Shown here: piece after piece, positions 8,478-16,667 of the stretch
How positions within the stretch are numbered: position 1 is the first letter of the stretch
How the letters are laid out: every line of letters begins with the position of its first letter
DNA from: Micromonospora coxensis
GTDB taxonomy: Bacteria > Actinomycetota > Actinomycetes > Mycobacteriales > Micromonosporaceae
Assembly (NCBI RefSeq): GCF_900090295.1
Contig: NZ_LT607753.1
Coordinates: 1,426,001 to 1,490,000 of the forward strand
DNA: 64,000 nucleotides
Reading direction: 5' to 3'
The notes under the pieces: model-generated
What the model saw: only the letters and a program-made list of their open reading frames with translations
Told to the model about the DNA's origin: nothing
Databases searched by the model: none
Translations under genes and position numbers: made by a program

Positions 8478-9245
8478 TCAGGCGCCGATCGCGTGGTAGC
8501 CGCCGTCGACGTGGACGATCTCGCCGGTGGTGGCCGGGAACCAGTCCGACAGCAGCGCCAGACAGGCCCGGGCCGCCGGCTCCTGGTCCGTCAGGCTCCA
8601 GCCGAGCGGGGCCCGCTCGGTCCAGGCGTCCTCGAACTGCTCGAAGCCGGGGATGGACTTGGCGGCGATGGTGCGCAGCGGGCCGGCCGCCACCAGGTTG
8701 CTGCGGATGCCCTGCTTGCCCAGGTGCAGCGCGAGGTAGCGGGAGGCGGACTCCAGTCCGGCCTTGGCCACGCCCATCCAGTCGTAGACCGGCCACGCCT
8801 TGGTGGCGTCGAAGGTGAGCCCGACCACGGCGCCACCGGCGGACATCAGCGGCAGCGCCGCCATCGCCAGCGACTTGTACGAGTACGTGGAGACCTGCAA
8901 CGCGGTCGCCACGTCCTCCCAGGGGGCGTCGAGGAAACCGCCGCCGAGGCAGCTCTGCGGGGCGAAGCCGATCGAGTGCACCACCCCGTCGAGGCCGTCG
9001 ACGTGCTCGCGCACCTTGTCGGCGAGGCCGGCCAGGTGCTCCGGGTTCGTCACGTCCAACTCGATCACCGGGGCCGGCTCGGGCAGCCGCTTGGCGATCC
9101 GCTCGACCAGCGACAGCCGGCCGTAGCCGGTGAGCACGACCTGCGCGCCGTTCTCCTGGGCGAGCTTCGCCACCGAGAAGGCGATCGAGGCGTCGGTGAT
9201 GACACCGGTGACCAGCAGCCGCTTACCGGCGAGCAGTCCTGACAT
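8478..9245 (-). CDS. fabI: Enoyl-[acyl-carrier-protein] reductase (FabI/InhA)
   Basis: 255-residue NADH-dependent enoyl-ACP reductase, last step of the FAS II elongation cycle. The N-terminal nucleotide-binding segment is LLVTGVITDASIAFSVAK, as in InhA. The catalytic Tyr-x6-Lys is YDWMGVAK (near residues 158-165), preceded by GLTFDATKAWPVYD. The substrate-binding loop is GPLRTIAAKSIPGF and the C-terminus is EIVHVDGGYHAIGA. It is InhA-like rather than E. coli FabI-like. It lies 70 bp downstream of fabG and upstream of hemH, probably one operon. As the InhA target class it could matter for isoniazid or triclosan response, which was not assessed. Confidence 0.95.
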   Translation of the reverse strand: MSGLLAGKRLLVTGVITDASIAFSVAKLAQENGAQVVLTGYGRLSLVERIAKRLPEPAPVIELDVTNPEHLAGLADKVREHVDGLDGVVHSIGFAPQSCLGGGFLDAPWEDVATALQVSTYSYKSLAMAALPLMSAGGAVVGLTFDATKAWPVYDWMGVAKAGLESASRYLALHLGKQGIRSNLVAAGPLRTIAAKSIPGFEQFEDAWTERAPLGWSLTDQEPAARACLALLSDWFPATTGEIVHVDGGYHAIGA

Positions 9246-9315
9246 GTGCGTGTTCCTCCGTGCTTGCTCGTGGCCGTGCCGAGGCCGCTTGATCGGGTCG
9301 CCGTGCCGGTGCCGG

Positions 9316-10086
<771 letters not shown>

Positions 10087-10110
10087 TCAGCTGATCTCCA
10101 CGTCGGTCGG

Positions 10111-10134
10111 AGCCTAGGCGTTACCGGCAGGTAA
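10111..10134 (-). promoter_or_regulatory. Candidate fabG promoter with inverted repeat
   Basis: Read on the minus strand, TAGGCT (complement of 10111-10116) is a good -10 hexamer about 40 bp before the fabG ATG. Immediately upstream, inside the spacer, is an inverted repeat TTACC-GGCA-GGTAA (10121-10134) that could be an operator of a fatty-acid regulator. Inferred from sequence only. Confidence 0.4.
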
Positions 10135-10207
10135 TCGCTAACCCCGGCCCTCCGGGCGGGCCGACGGGGGCCACTCGGCCGAGTGCGCGTCCCCACCGTC
10201 CCCGTTG

Positions 10208-10360
10208 TACGATGATCGGCGTTTGCGGGCCGGCGTGCGGCCCGCGTTCCGGGCCCCGCCGACCGCAGGAGGTGATCGCTGTGCGAGATAGCGATCCTCC
10301 CAGTCGTGGCCGGGCCGCTCGTCAGCCCCGCTGAGCCACGACTCAGTCGGCAGAGCTGAC
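10208..10360 (+). ncRNA. Candidate structured leader RNA or riboregulator
   Basis: A gene-poor stretch with dense self-complementarity. TACGAT (10208-10213) could be a -10 box. Hairpin 1 is GCGGGCC/GGCCCGC (10225-10231 with 10239-10245). Hairpin 2 pairs GATCGCT (10274-10280) with AGCGATC (10290-10296), extended by GGAG (10268-10271) with CTCC (10297-10300); its loop holds a GTG start, and its 5' arm is a near-perfect Shine-Dalgarno sequence (AGGAGGTGATC). Hairpin 3 is a perfect 9-bp stem AGTCGTGGC/GCCACGACT (10302-10310 with 10335-10343). A fourth stem GCGGTCCG/CGGACCGC lies further on at 10496-10518. The layout suggests translational control of the tiny ORF at 10281 or of the downstream peptide. 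No known RNA family was recognised. Confidence 0.4.
10281..10334 (+). CDS. 17-codon leader ORF with strong ribosome binding site
   Basis: GTG start preceded by AGGAGGTGATCGCT, one of the best Shine-Dalgarno matches in the window, which encodes MRDSDPPSRGRAARQPR then TGA. It is hydrophilic, with 5 Arg in 17 residues. The SD and the start codon fall in a hairpin (10268-10300) that would hide them when folded. It may be a regulatory leader peptide whose translation matters more than its product. Not recognised as a known leader peptide. Confidence 0.35.
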   Translation: MRDSDPPSRGRAARQPR

Positions 10361-10540
10361 CCAGCTCCCGCTCCACCACCCCCGTCCCGCCCCCGACCCG
10401 CTGTCGGGGCCGCCGGCCCGTGCCGTCGGAGAGCCGGGACGCCCGCGGTGGAGCCGCCCGGTCACGACTTCGTGTGCGCGTCCTGATCAGCCCTCGCGGT
10501 CCGCCCCACCCGGACCGCAGTCGCCACCCGGAGCCGTTCC

Positions 10541-10627
10541 ATGAGCCGTTACGTCGCCCCGCTGGGATTCACCCTCGCCGCCGTCTGGGTGGCCGTCGTC
10601 TTCGTGCTGGCCGGCGGCGGTCACTGA
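10541..10627 (+). CDS. 28-residue single-pass membrane peptide
   Basis: ATG-initiated micro-ORF encoding MSRYVAPLGFTLAAVWVA followed by VVFVLAGGGH. One hydrophobic helix of about 20 residues (LGFTLAAVWVAVVFVLAG) is preceded by a positive N-terminus (Arg3), so it would insert as a small membrane protein. It lies 206 bp after the leader ORF, and a long dyad follows it. No clear Shine-Dalgarno sequence precedes it. Function unknown; possible partners are membrane enzymes or transport proteins. It could also be a chance ORF. Confidence 0.4.
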   Translation: MSRYVAPLGFTLAAVWVAVVFVLAGGGH

Positions 10628-10628
10628 C

Positions 10629-10683
10629 CCACCGCCGGCCGCACGGCCGCCGCCGACCGGCGCGCCCGACGCGCCGGCGGTGG
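10629..10683. terminator. Terminator-like dyad between convergent units
   Basis: Outer arms CCACCGCCGGC (10629-10639) and GCCGGCGGTGG (10673-10683) pair perfectly, and an inner hairpin CGGCGCG/CGCGCCG lies inside. Sits between the 28-residue ORF and the VWA gene reading towards it. No U-tract, as is usual in high-GC actinobacteria. Confidence 0.5.
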
Positions 10684-10693
10684 CCCCGCCGAC

Positions 10694-11644
10694 TCAGAGC
10701 ATCCGGGACGTCCAGAGCAGGCTCAGCCCACCCGCGCAGAGCGCCAGCAGCAGCGCCACCCCGGCGTACCACTGGGTGATCTCGCGGGGCTCGGTGCGGA
10801 ATCCGATCGAGCTGCCCATGTCCTGGTAGACCTGCTTCAGCTCGGCCACCGAGGCGGCCTCGTAGAAGTAGCCCTCGGTGGTCTCGGCGAGCTGCGCCAG
10901 CGCCAACCGGTCCACCGGCACCCGCTGCGGCTGGCCGTTGATCTCCACCTGTCCGGAGTCGGTGCCGAAGGCGATGGTGGAGACCGGCACGTTCGCCGCC
11001 TGCGCCGCCGCCGCGGCCTCCTCCACCGAGCGGCCCGAGGTGCGGTACCCGTCGGAGAGCAGCACGATGCGGGCCGGTGGGATGCCGGCCGTGCCGTCGG
11101 CCGGCACCGAGCGGATCGCCTCCAGGCAGGTGAAGACGGCCTCCCCGGTGGCGGTCGCCTCGGCCAGGGTCAGCCCGTCGATCGCGGCGGTCACCGCCGC
11201 CCGGTCCTTGGTCGGCGCGACCAGCACGTTCGCCGACTTGGCGAAGGAGACCAGCCCCAGGTTGTAGCTCTCCGGCAGCTCCCCGACGAACTGCTTGGCC
11301 GCCTCCTGGGCGGCCTCCAGCCGGTTCGGCGACACGTCGTCGGCCTGCATGGACAGCGACACGTCGATGGCGAGCATGACGGTGGCCCGCTCCAACGGCT
11401 CGCGGGTGTCCACCGCCGGACGGGCCATCCCGGTGGCGAGCGCCAGCAGGGCGAGCAGGAACGCGGTGGCCGCCGCGTGCCGCCGCCAGCCCAACCCCTT
11501 CGGCGCGACGGTACGCAGCAGGTCCACGTTGGTGAAGCGCATCGCGTACGCCCGACGGTGCCGCTGCCGCCAGACGTAGAGGGCGGCGAGGGCGAGCACC
11601 GGCAGCACGGCCAGCAGCCACCACGGTTGCAGAAAACGGATCAT
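10694..11644 (-). CDS. VWA domain-containing membrane protein (BatA-like)
   Basis: 316-residue protein with two N-terminal membrane segments (WWLLAVLPVLALAALYVW near residue 8-25; AATAFLLALLALATGMA near 55-72), a von Willebrand factor A domain and one C-terminal membrane helix (VALLLALCAGGLSLLWT). The MIDAS motif is DVSLS within MLAIDVSLSMQADDVSP, and the second metal-site Thr/Asp are in the LAEATATGEA and IVLLSDGYRT stretches. Last gene of a MoxR-DUF58-VWA unit; its ATG overlaps the DUF58 stop (ATGA). Such units are thought to use the MoxR ATPase as a chaperone working through VWA metal-binding domains. The client protein is not evident here. Confidence 0.92.
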   Translation of the reverse strand: MIRFLQPWWLLAVLPVLALAALYVWRQRHRRAYAMRFTNVDLLRTVAPKGLGWRRHAAATAFLLALLALATGMARPAVDTREPLERATVMLAIDVSLSMQADDVSPNRLEAAQEAAKQFVGELPESYNLGLVSFAKSANVLVAPTKDRAAVTAAIDGLTLAEATATGEAVFTCLEAIRSVPADGTAGIPPARIVLLSDGYRTSGRSVEEAAAAAQAANVPVSTIAFGTDSGQVEINGQPQRVPVDRLALAQLAETTEGYFYEAASVAELKQVYQDMGSSIGFRTEPREITQWYAGVALLLALCAGGLSLLWTSRML

Positions 11645-12624
11645 CGAGTCGTCCCCCGGGTGCGGGCGTGCCGCTGCGCGGCCACGAATCGCACCATGTC
11701 CAGCAGCCAGTCTCGGTCGGTACGCAGACGCAGGTGTCCGGCGCCGGCGGCACGCAGCTCCGCGGCGATCGTGTCGCGCTGGGCGGCGGCCGCGTCGGCG
11801 TACCGTCGGCGCAACCCGGCGTCGGCGGTCTGCACCTCGTGCAGCTCACCGGTCTCCGGGTCGACCACCGGCAGCACCCCCACGTCCGGCAGCTCCAGCT
11901 CACGCGGGTCGACCACCTCGATCGCCAGCACGTCGTGCCGGACCCGCAGCTTACGCAGCGGGCGTCCCCACTGCCCAGGTGGCGCGAGGAAGTCCGAGAT
12001 CACCACGGCCAGGCCGCGGCGGCGCGGCGGCCGGTTGAGCAGGTCCACCAACGCGCCCAGGTCGCTGCGGCCGGGCCGGACCGGGGTGTGGACGAGGGCC
12101 CGGAGCAGGGCCTGGGCCTCCCGGCGGCCGGAGCGCGCCGGCACCCGGGTCAGCACGCCCGGCCCGGCGGGCGGGGGCGGGGCGGAACGCCACCGGCCGG
12201 CGCGGGCGGGTGGTTCGGCGCCGGTGCCGATGACCGCGCCGATCCGGTTGCCCCCGCGCACGGTCAGGTGGGTGAGCGCGGCGGCCGCCGCGACGACCAC
12301 CTCCCGCTTGAGCCACCGCCCGGTGCCGAAGTCGAGGCTCGCCGAGAGGTCGACCGCGAGCCAGGTCTCCAACTCCCGGTCGGCCACCGTACGGCGCACG
12401 TGCGGCATGGTGGTCCGGGCGGTGACCGGCCAATCCATCCGGCGTACGTCGTCGCCGGGCCGGTACTCGCGCGACTCCCCCGCCTCGCTGCCCGGCCCGG
12501 GCAGCAGCCCGGCGTAGTCGCCCTGGAGCAGGCCGTCGAGTTTGCGGGTGACCAGGAGTTGCAGCCGGGCCAGCACCGCCTCGTCGCGTTCGCCGCCGGC
12601 CGACGGTCGCCCGGGTGAGGTCAC
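11641..12624 (-). CDS. DUF58 domain-containing protein
   Basis: 327-residue DUF58 protein. The family signature is EYRPGDDVRRMDWPVTART (near residues 60-80), followed by a VWA-like region beginning TWLAVDLSASLDFGTG, with LAVVISDFLAPP as the later strand. GTG start overlaps the moxR stop (GTGA), and its own stop overlaps the next ATG, so all three genes of the unit are coupled. An open frame continues upstream but only as moxR shadow. A short Gly/Pro/Ala-rich insert (GTGAEPPARAGRWRSAPPPP) sits mid-domain. Biochemical role is unknown in the family. Confidence 0.9.
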   Translation of the reverse strand: MTSPGRPSAGGERDEAVLARLQLLVTRKLDGLLQGDYAGLLPGPGSEAGESREYRPGDDVRRMDWPVTARTTMPHVRRTVADRELETWLAVDLSASLDFGTGRWLKREVVVAAAAALTHLTVRGGNRIGAVIGTGAEPPARAGRWRSAPPPPAGPGVLTRVPARSGRREAQALLRALVHTPVRPGRSDLGALVDLLNRPPRRRGLAVVISDFLAPPGQWGRPLRKLRVRHDVLAIEVVDPRELELPDVGVLPVVDPETGELHEVQTADAGLRRRYADAAAAQRDTIAAELRAAGAGHLRLRTDRDWLLDMVRFVAAQRHARTRGTTR

Positions 12625-13733
12625 GGCCGCTGCCCGGGCCAGCCGGCCCCGGGTGGGGCGCTGACCGGTGGCGGCGTCGGGCTGGCCTGCTGCCGGGGCG
12701 CGACCGACGGCAGCGGAATCGTCGACATGACCCGGTGCACCACGTGGTCGGCGGGCACGTCGTCGGCGAGCGCGTCGTAGCTGAGCACGAGCCGGTGGCG
12801 CAGGATGTCCGGGGCGATGTCCTGCACGTCCTGCGGCAGGGCGTAGTCCCGGCCGCGCAGCAGGGCCAGCGCCCGGGTGGCCCGCACCAGCCCGAGGGAG
12901 GCGCGCGGGCTCGCGCCGTACTGGATGAGCCGGGCGACGTCCGGCATGCCGTGCTCGGCCGGGGTACGGGTGGCCAGCACCAGCCGCACCGCGTAGTCGA
13001 CGAGCGCGTTGTGCACGAAGACCTGGTCGGCCTTGCGCTGCAGGGCGAGCAGGTCGTCGGTGGTGAACACCTGGGCGGGCTCCGGCGCGGCCACGCCCAT
13101 CCGGTAGACGATCTCCCGCTCCTCGGCGTCGGTCGGGTAGCCCACCACGATCTTCATGAGGAAGCGGTCCCGCTGCGCCTCCGGCAGCGGGTAGACGCCC
13201 TCCTGCTCGATCGGGTTCTGGGTGGCCATCACCAGGAACGGGTCGGGCACCCGGTGCGTCTCGCCGCCGATGGAGACCTGCCGCTCGCTCATCACCTCCA
13301 GCAGCGCCGACTGCACCTTCGCCGGCGCCCGGTTGATCTCGTCGGCGAGCAGGAAGTTGACGAAGACCGGCCCCAGCTCGACGTCGAACTTCTCGCTGGA
13401 CTGCCGGTAGATCCGGGTGCCCATGATGTCGGCGGGCACCAGGTCGGGGGTGAACTGCACCCGGGCGAAGTCGCCGCCGACCACCTTGGCCAGGGTCTCC
13501 ACCGCGAGGGTCTTCGCCACCCCGGGTACGCCCTCCAGCAGGCAGTGCCCCCGGGCCAGCAGTGCGACGAACATCCGCTCGACCATCCGGTCCTGCCCGA
13601 CGATGACCCGTTTGATCTCGAACAGCGCCTTCTCCAGCAGGCCGGCGTCCTGGGCGGGGGTGCTCACCGTCGCGGGTGGCTCCGGGGCCGCCCCGTTCGG
13701 GTCGGGGGAATCGGGCATGGTCGGCTGGGCCAC
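12621..13733 (-). CDS. MoxR-family AAA+ ATPase
   Basis: About 370-residue MoxR ATPase. After a 35-residue Pro/Ala-rich N-terminus come Walker A GVPGVAKT, Walker B LLADEINRAP, sensor MATQNPIEQEGVYPLPEAQ, and the arginine region DRFLMKI. The C-terminal lid domain is present, then a Pro/Ala tail. Start: GTG at 13733 is preferred because GGAGG lies 4 nt upstream; the ATG at 13718, five codons in, has no such site. Heads the MoxR-DUF58-VWA operon and is divergent from the small gene at 13972 over about 240 bp. Confidence 0.93.
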   Translation of the reverse strand: MAQPTMPDSPDPNGAAPEPPATVSTPAQDAGLLEKALFEIKRVIVGQDRMVERMFVALLARGHCLLEGVPGVAKTLAVETLAKVVGGDFARVQFTPDLVPADIMGTRIYRQSSEKFDVELGPVFVNFLLADEINRAPAKVQSALLEVMSERQVSIGGETHRVPDPFLVMATQNPIEQEGVYPLPEAQRDRFLMKIVVGYPTDAEEREIVYRMGVAAPEPAQVFTTDDLLALQRKADQVFVHNALVDYAVRLVLATRTPAEHGMPDVARLIQYGASPRASLGLVRATRALALLRGRDYALPQDVQDIAPDILRHRLVLSYDALADDVPADHVVHRVMSTIPLPSVAPRQQASPTPPPVSAPPGAGWPGQRP

Positions 13734-13958
13734 CGGTCCTCCACAGCATGGTCGTCGTCGCGTCGTGGTGCGTATCAAGACTCGCATGCCCGGCTGAGAG
13801 CCGACGGAGGGAGAACCCGATTTCCGCCACGCCGTCGCCGCTGACCGAATCGCTGAACGAGGGTGGACACGGAGGGGTCCGGCGCGTGTACGATTCACCC
13901 CGTCGCCGGGCGGCTCCCCCCGTGGCCGCCCGGCGCTCAATCTTCCGGTGCCCCGGCC

Positions 13959-13971
13959 TAGACTGGCCCGG
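13959..13971 (+). promoter_or_regulatory. -10 box of a leaderless promoter
   Basis: TAGACT (13959-13964) lies 7 nt before the GTG at 13972, with no Shine-Dalgarno sequence. This is the spacing expected when transcription starts at the initiation codon. Confidence 0.5.
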
Positions 13972-14202
13972 GTGACCGTACCCACCCCCGCCGACGAGGC
14001 CCCGATCTGTTCGGCCCGTGGGTGTCGCGCCTCCGCCGTCTGGGCGTTGCGCTGGAACAATCCCCGCCTGCACACCCCCGAGCGCCGCAAGACGTGGCTG
14101 GCCTGTCCGGAGCACCGGACGTCGCTGGGTGACTTCCTCGACGCGCGCGGCTTCCTGCGCGAGGTCTCGCCGCTGCCCGGATCGCATACGCTCGAAGCGT
14201 GA
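13972..14202 (+). CDS. Small conserved hypothetical protein
   Basis: 76 residues, starting at GTG just behind a TAGACT box. Sequence features: CSARGCRASAVWALRWNNP near the N-terminus, ERRKTWLACPEHRTSLGDFL in the middle, and a short tail LREVSPLPG. Three cysteines and a CPEHR segment suggest a small zinc-binding fold (C..C..CxxH), but the ligand set is not certain. It resembles a small protein widespread in actinobacteria and often found beside PH-domain genes. It is followed after 22 bp by the PH-domain pair, so may be co-transcribed. Function unknown. Confidence 0.75.
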   Translation: MTVPTPADEAPICSARGCRASAVWALRWNNPRLHTPERRKTWLACPEHRTSLGDFLDARGFLREVSPLPGSHTLEA

Positions 14203-14224
14203 GCGCGCAGAGCGGACGTTTGCG

Positions 14225-14743
14225 GTGAACGGGCCCGAGCCGGCACAGCCCCCGGTCAGCGCCCTGGAACCCTGGCCGGACACCGTCCGCTGGCAGCCGA
14301 TCTCCCGCGACCTGATCTGGGTGGAGCTGCTCCGGCTGGCGATGGGCTTGGCGGTGCTGCTGGTGGGGCTCGGCGTCGGCTGGGCGCTCAGCGGTCACCG
14401 GCTGGTCGGCGTCGCGTTCGGCGTGGTGCTGCTGCTCGGGCTGTGGCGGGCGGTGGCGATCGTCCGGGCGGTGCACGCCTGGGGGTACGCCGAGCGCGAG
14501 AACGACCTGCTGGTCCGGCACGGGCTGCTGGTGCGCCGGCTCTCCATCGTGCCGTACTCGCGGATGCAGTTCGTCGACGTCAGCGCCGGCCCGCTGGAGC
14601 GGGCGTTCGGCCTGGCCACCGTGCAGTTGCACACCGCCGCGGCGGCCAGTGACGCCCGGGTCCCCGGGCTGCGGCCGGCGGAGGCGTCCCGGCTGCGCGA
14701 CCGGCTCACCGCGCTCGGCGAAGACCGCGCGGAGGGGCTGTGA
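14225..14743 (+). CDS. PH domain-containing membrane protein (YdbS-like)
   Basis: 172-residue protein of the bacterial PH (bPH2) group. Two adjacent membrane segments (LRLAMGLAVLLVGLGVGWAL near 38-57; VGVAFGVVLLLGLWRAVAIV near 62-81) are followed by one bPH2 domain with ENDLLVRHGLLVRRLSIVPY and RMQFVDVSAGPLERAFGLAT. GTG start at 14225; upstream frame is shadow of the previous gene. Its stop overlaps the GTG of the next, larger PH protein (GTGA), a fixed pairing in actinobacteria (YdbS/YdbT). Role in the membrane not established. Confidence 0.9.
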   Translation: MNGPEPAQPPVSALEPWPDTVRWQPISRDLIWVELLRLAMGLAVLLVGLGVGWALSGHRLVGVAFGVVLLLGLWRAVAIVRAVHAWGYAERENDLLVRHGLLVRRLSIVPYSRMQFVDVSAGPLERAFGLATVQLHTAAAASDARVPGLRPAEASRLRDRLTALGEDRAEGL

Positions 14744-16545
14744 CCGAGGGCCCGGGCGGGCCCGAGGTCGCGCCGGACCGTGCCGGGACGCCCACCGACG
14801 CGCCGTCGCCCGACCCGTGGTCCCGGCCGGCCGGCCCGCCCGGGCCGGAACCGGCCACCGCACCGCCCGCCGGCACCGCCCCACACGTGCCGGCCGGCCC
14901 GCCTGAGCCTGAACCGGCCACCGCACCGCCCGCCGGCACCGCCCCGCACGTCCGGGGCGCGACGGACGCCGACCCGCACGCCGGATCCGGCCCCGGGCCT
15001 CGCCTCGCCGGCGGCCCTGACGTCCCCGCCGGCCCGCGCGCGGCGTCCCCGGTCGGCCGTCCCGGTGGTACGCCGCCACTCGCGCCCGGTGCGGTCGCGC
15101 CCTGGGCACCGCCGCCGACCGACGCGGTCCGGCCCCCCACCGACGCCGGCACGCCGCGGACCGACGCCGGCAGGTCCCCCACCGGTGCAGTCAGGCCCCC
15201 GGCCGGTGCCGGCACGCCGCCGGCCGACCCGGCCGGGGCGGAGCCGCGGCAGCGGCTGCACCCGCTCAGCCCGGTGCTGCACGGGGCGAAGTCGCTGGTC
15301 GTGGTGATCGCCGGGCTCTCCTGGTCGACGCTGTCCCGGGTGGGCTTCGGCTGGTTCGTGGCGATGGTGGTGGTGCTCGCGCTCGGCGCGACCGTGCTGG
15401 CGGTGGTGAGCTGGTGGAACACCGGCTACCACATCGTCGGGCGGGAGCTGCGGATCCACGAGGGGCTGCTGTGGCGGCGCACCCGGGCGATCCCGCTGGA
15501 GCGGTTGCAGGCGGTGGAGGTGGTCCGGCCGCTGCTCGCCCAGCTCACCGGCTTGGCGGAGCTGCGCCTGGAGGTGGTCGGCGGCGGCAAGACCGAGGCG
15601 CCGCTGGCGTACCTCGGCGTGGGTGAGGCGGCGGCGCTGCGCCAGCGGCTGCTCGGCATGGCGGGCCGGGCGCCGGCCCACCCGCCGAGCGCGGCGGTCG
15701 TGCCCGGCGGGCCGGCGCCGCGACCCGAGGCCGCCGGGCGTCCGCTGCACGCGGTACGCAACGCCGACCTGCTGGTCAGCCAACTGCTCACCCCGCAGGC
15801 GTTCCTGCTGCCGTTCGGCGTGGCGTTCGTGGTGGCGCAGTTCCTGTCCGAGGGCTCCTGGTCGTTCATCGCGGTGGCCAGCACGCTGACCGCGATGGCA
15901 GGTGTCCTGCTGCAACCGGTCCGCCGGGTGCTCGACGACTGGAACTTCCGGCTGGCCCGGGAGGACGACAGCCTGCGGGTGCGCAACGGCCTGCTGGAGA
16001 CCCGGGTGCAGACCGTCCCGTTGGACCGGGTGCAGACGGTGGGGGTCACCTGGCCGCTGCTCTGGCGGGTCAAGGGCTGGCTGCGGCTGCGGCTGGAGGT
16101 GGCCGGCTACTCCGCCGGCGAGCCGGACGACCGCAACCGCCCGGACCGGCTGCTGCCCGTCGGGGACCTGTCCACCGGCGCGCGGATCGTGGCGGAGGTG
16201 CTGCCCGGGGTACGACTGGCCGGGCTGCCGCTGGCGCCGCCGCCGGCTCGGGCCCGCTGGCTGCGCCCGCTGAGCGTCCGGGTGCTCGGCGCGGGGCTGG
16301 ACGAGCGGGTCTTCGCCGCCCGGTCCGGTCTGCTGACCCGCCGGCTGGTGATCGTGCCGTACGCCCGGATCCAGAGCGTGCGGGTGGTGCAGGGACCGGT
16401 GCAGCGACGGCTGCGGCTGGCCACGGTGCACGCGGACACCGCGTCCGGCGGCGGCGCCGTGGCGCACCACCGTGACCTGGCCGAGGCGTGGGTCCTCGCC
16501 GCCGAGCTGACCGCCCGGTCGCACGCCGCGCGGCTGGCTCGCTGA
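14740..16545 (+). CDS. PH domain-containing membrane protein (YdbT-like)
   Basis: 601 residues. The first 165 or so are Pro/Ala/Thr/Gly low-complexity sequence with near-repeats (PATAPPAGTAPHV twice; TDAGTPRTDAG, PPAGAGTPPAD). Then come paired membrane helices (FGWFVAMVVVLALGATVLAV) and a bPH2 domain (ELRIHEGLLWRRTRAIPLE), a second membrane pair (FLLPFGVAFVVAQFL) and bPH2 domain (DSLRVRNGLLETRVQTVPLD), and a third bPH2-like domain (VFAARSGLLTRRLVIVPYA). Translationally coupled to the smaller PH protein. The disordered N-terminus is longer than usual for the family. Function unknown. Confidence 0.88.
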   Translation: MTEGPGGPEVAPDRAGTPTDAPSPDPWSRPAGPPGPEPATAPPAGTAPHVPAGPPEPEPATAPPAGTAPHVRGATDADPHAGSGPGPRLAGGPDVPAGPRAASPVGRPGGTPPLAPGAVAPWAPPPTDAVRPPTDAGTPRTDAGRSPTGAVRPPAGAGTPPADPAGAEPRQRLHPLSPVLHGAKSLVVVIAGLSWSTLSRVGFGWFVAMVVVLALGATVLAVVSWWNTGYHIVGRELRIHEGLLWRRTRAIPLERLQAVEVVRPLLAQLTGLAELRLEVVGGGKTEAPLAYLGVGEAAALRQRLLGMAGRAPAHPPSAAVVPGGPAPRPEAAGRPLHAVRNADLLVSQLLTPQAFLLPFGVAFVVAQFLSEGSWSFIAVASTLTAMAGVLLQPVRRVLDDWNFRLAREDDSLRVRNGLLETRVQTVPLDRVQTVGVTWPLLWRVKGWLRLRLEVAGYSAGEPDDRNRPDRLLPVGDLSTGARIVAEVLPGVRLAGLPLAPPPARARWLRPLSVRVLGAGLDERVFAARSGLLTRRLVIVPYARIQSVRVVQGPVQRRLRLATVHADTASGGGAVAHHRDLAEAWVLAAELTARSHAARLAR

Positions 16546-16577
16546 CCGCTCGGCCGTAGCCGGCCGACAACTCGACC

Positions 16578-16610
16578 GCCGCCGTCGACCGCTCAGCGGT
16601 CGACGGCGGC
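16578..16610. terminator. Bidirectional terminator
   Basis: Arms GCCGCCGTCGACCGCT (16578-16593) and AGCGGTCGACGGCGGC (16595-16610) are perfectly complementary. It lies between the convergent PH and PAP2 genes, so can serve both strands. Confidence 0.7.
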
Positions 16611-16667
16611 CCGGTCAGCGGCGGGCCGGAGCTCCGTCAGGGGCCGGACGGTGACGCGGCGGGCCGG

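Noticed and set aside
12625..14283. N-terminal extension of the DUF58 protein to an 880-residue product
   Set aside because: The extension is antisense-phase read-through of moxR; the GTGA overlap at 12621-12624 gives a proper start.
14740..15240. Separate Pro/Ala-rich gene before the larger PH protein
   Set aside because: No stop codon interrupts it, and the GTG at 14740 overlaps the previous stop, which supports one long PH protein with a disordered N-terminus.
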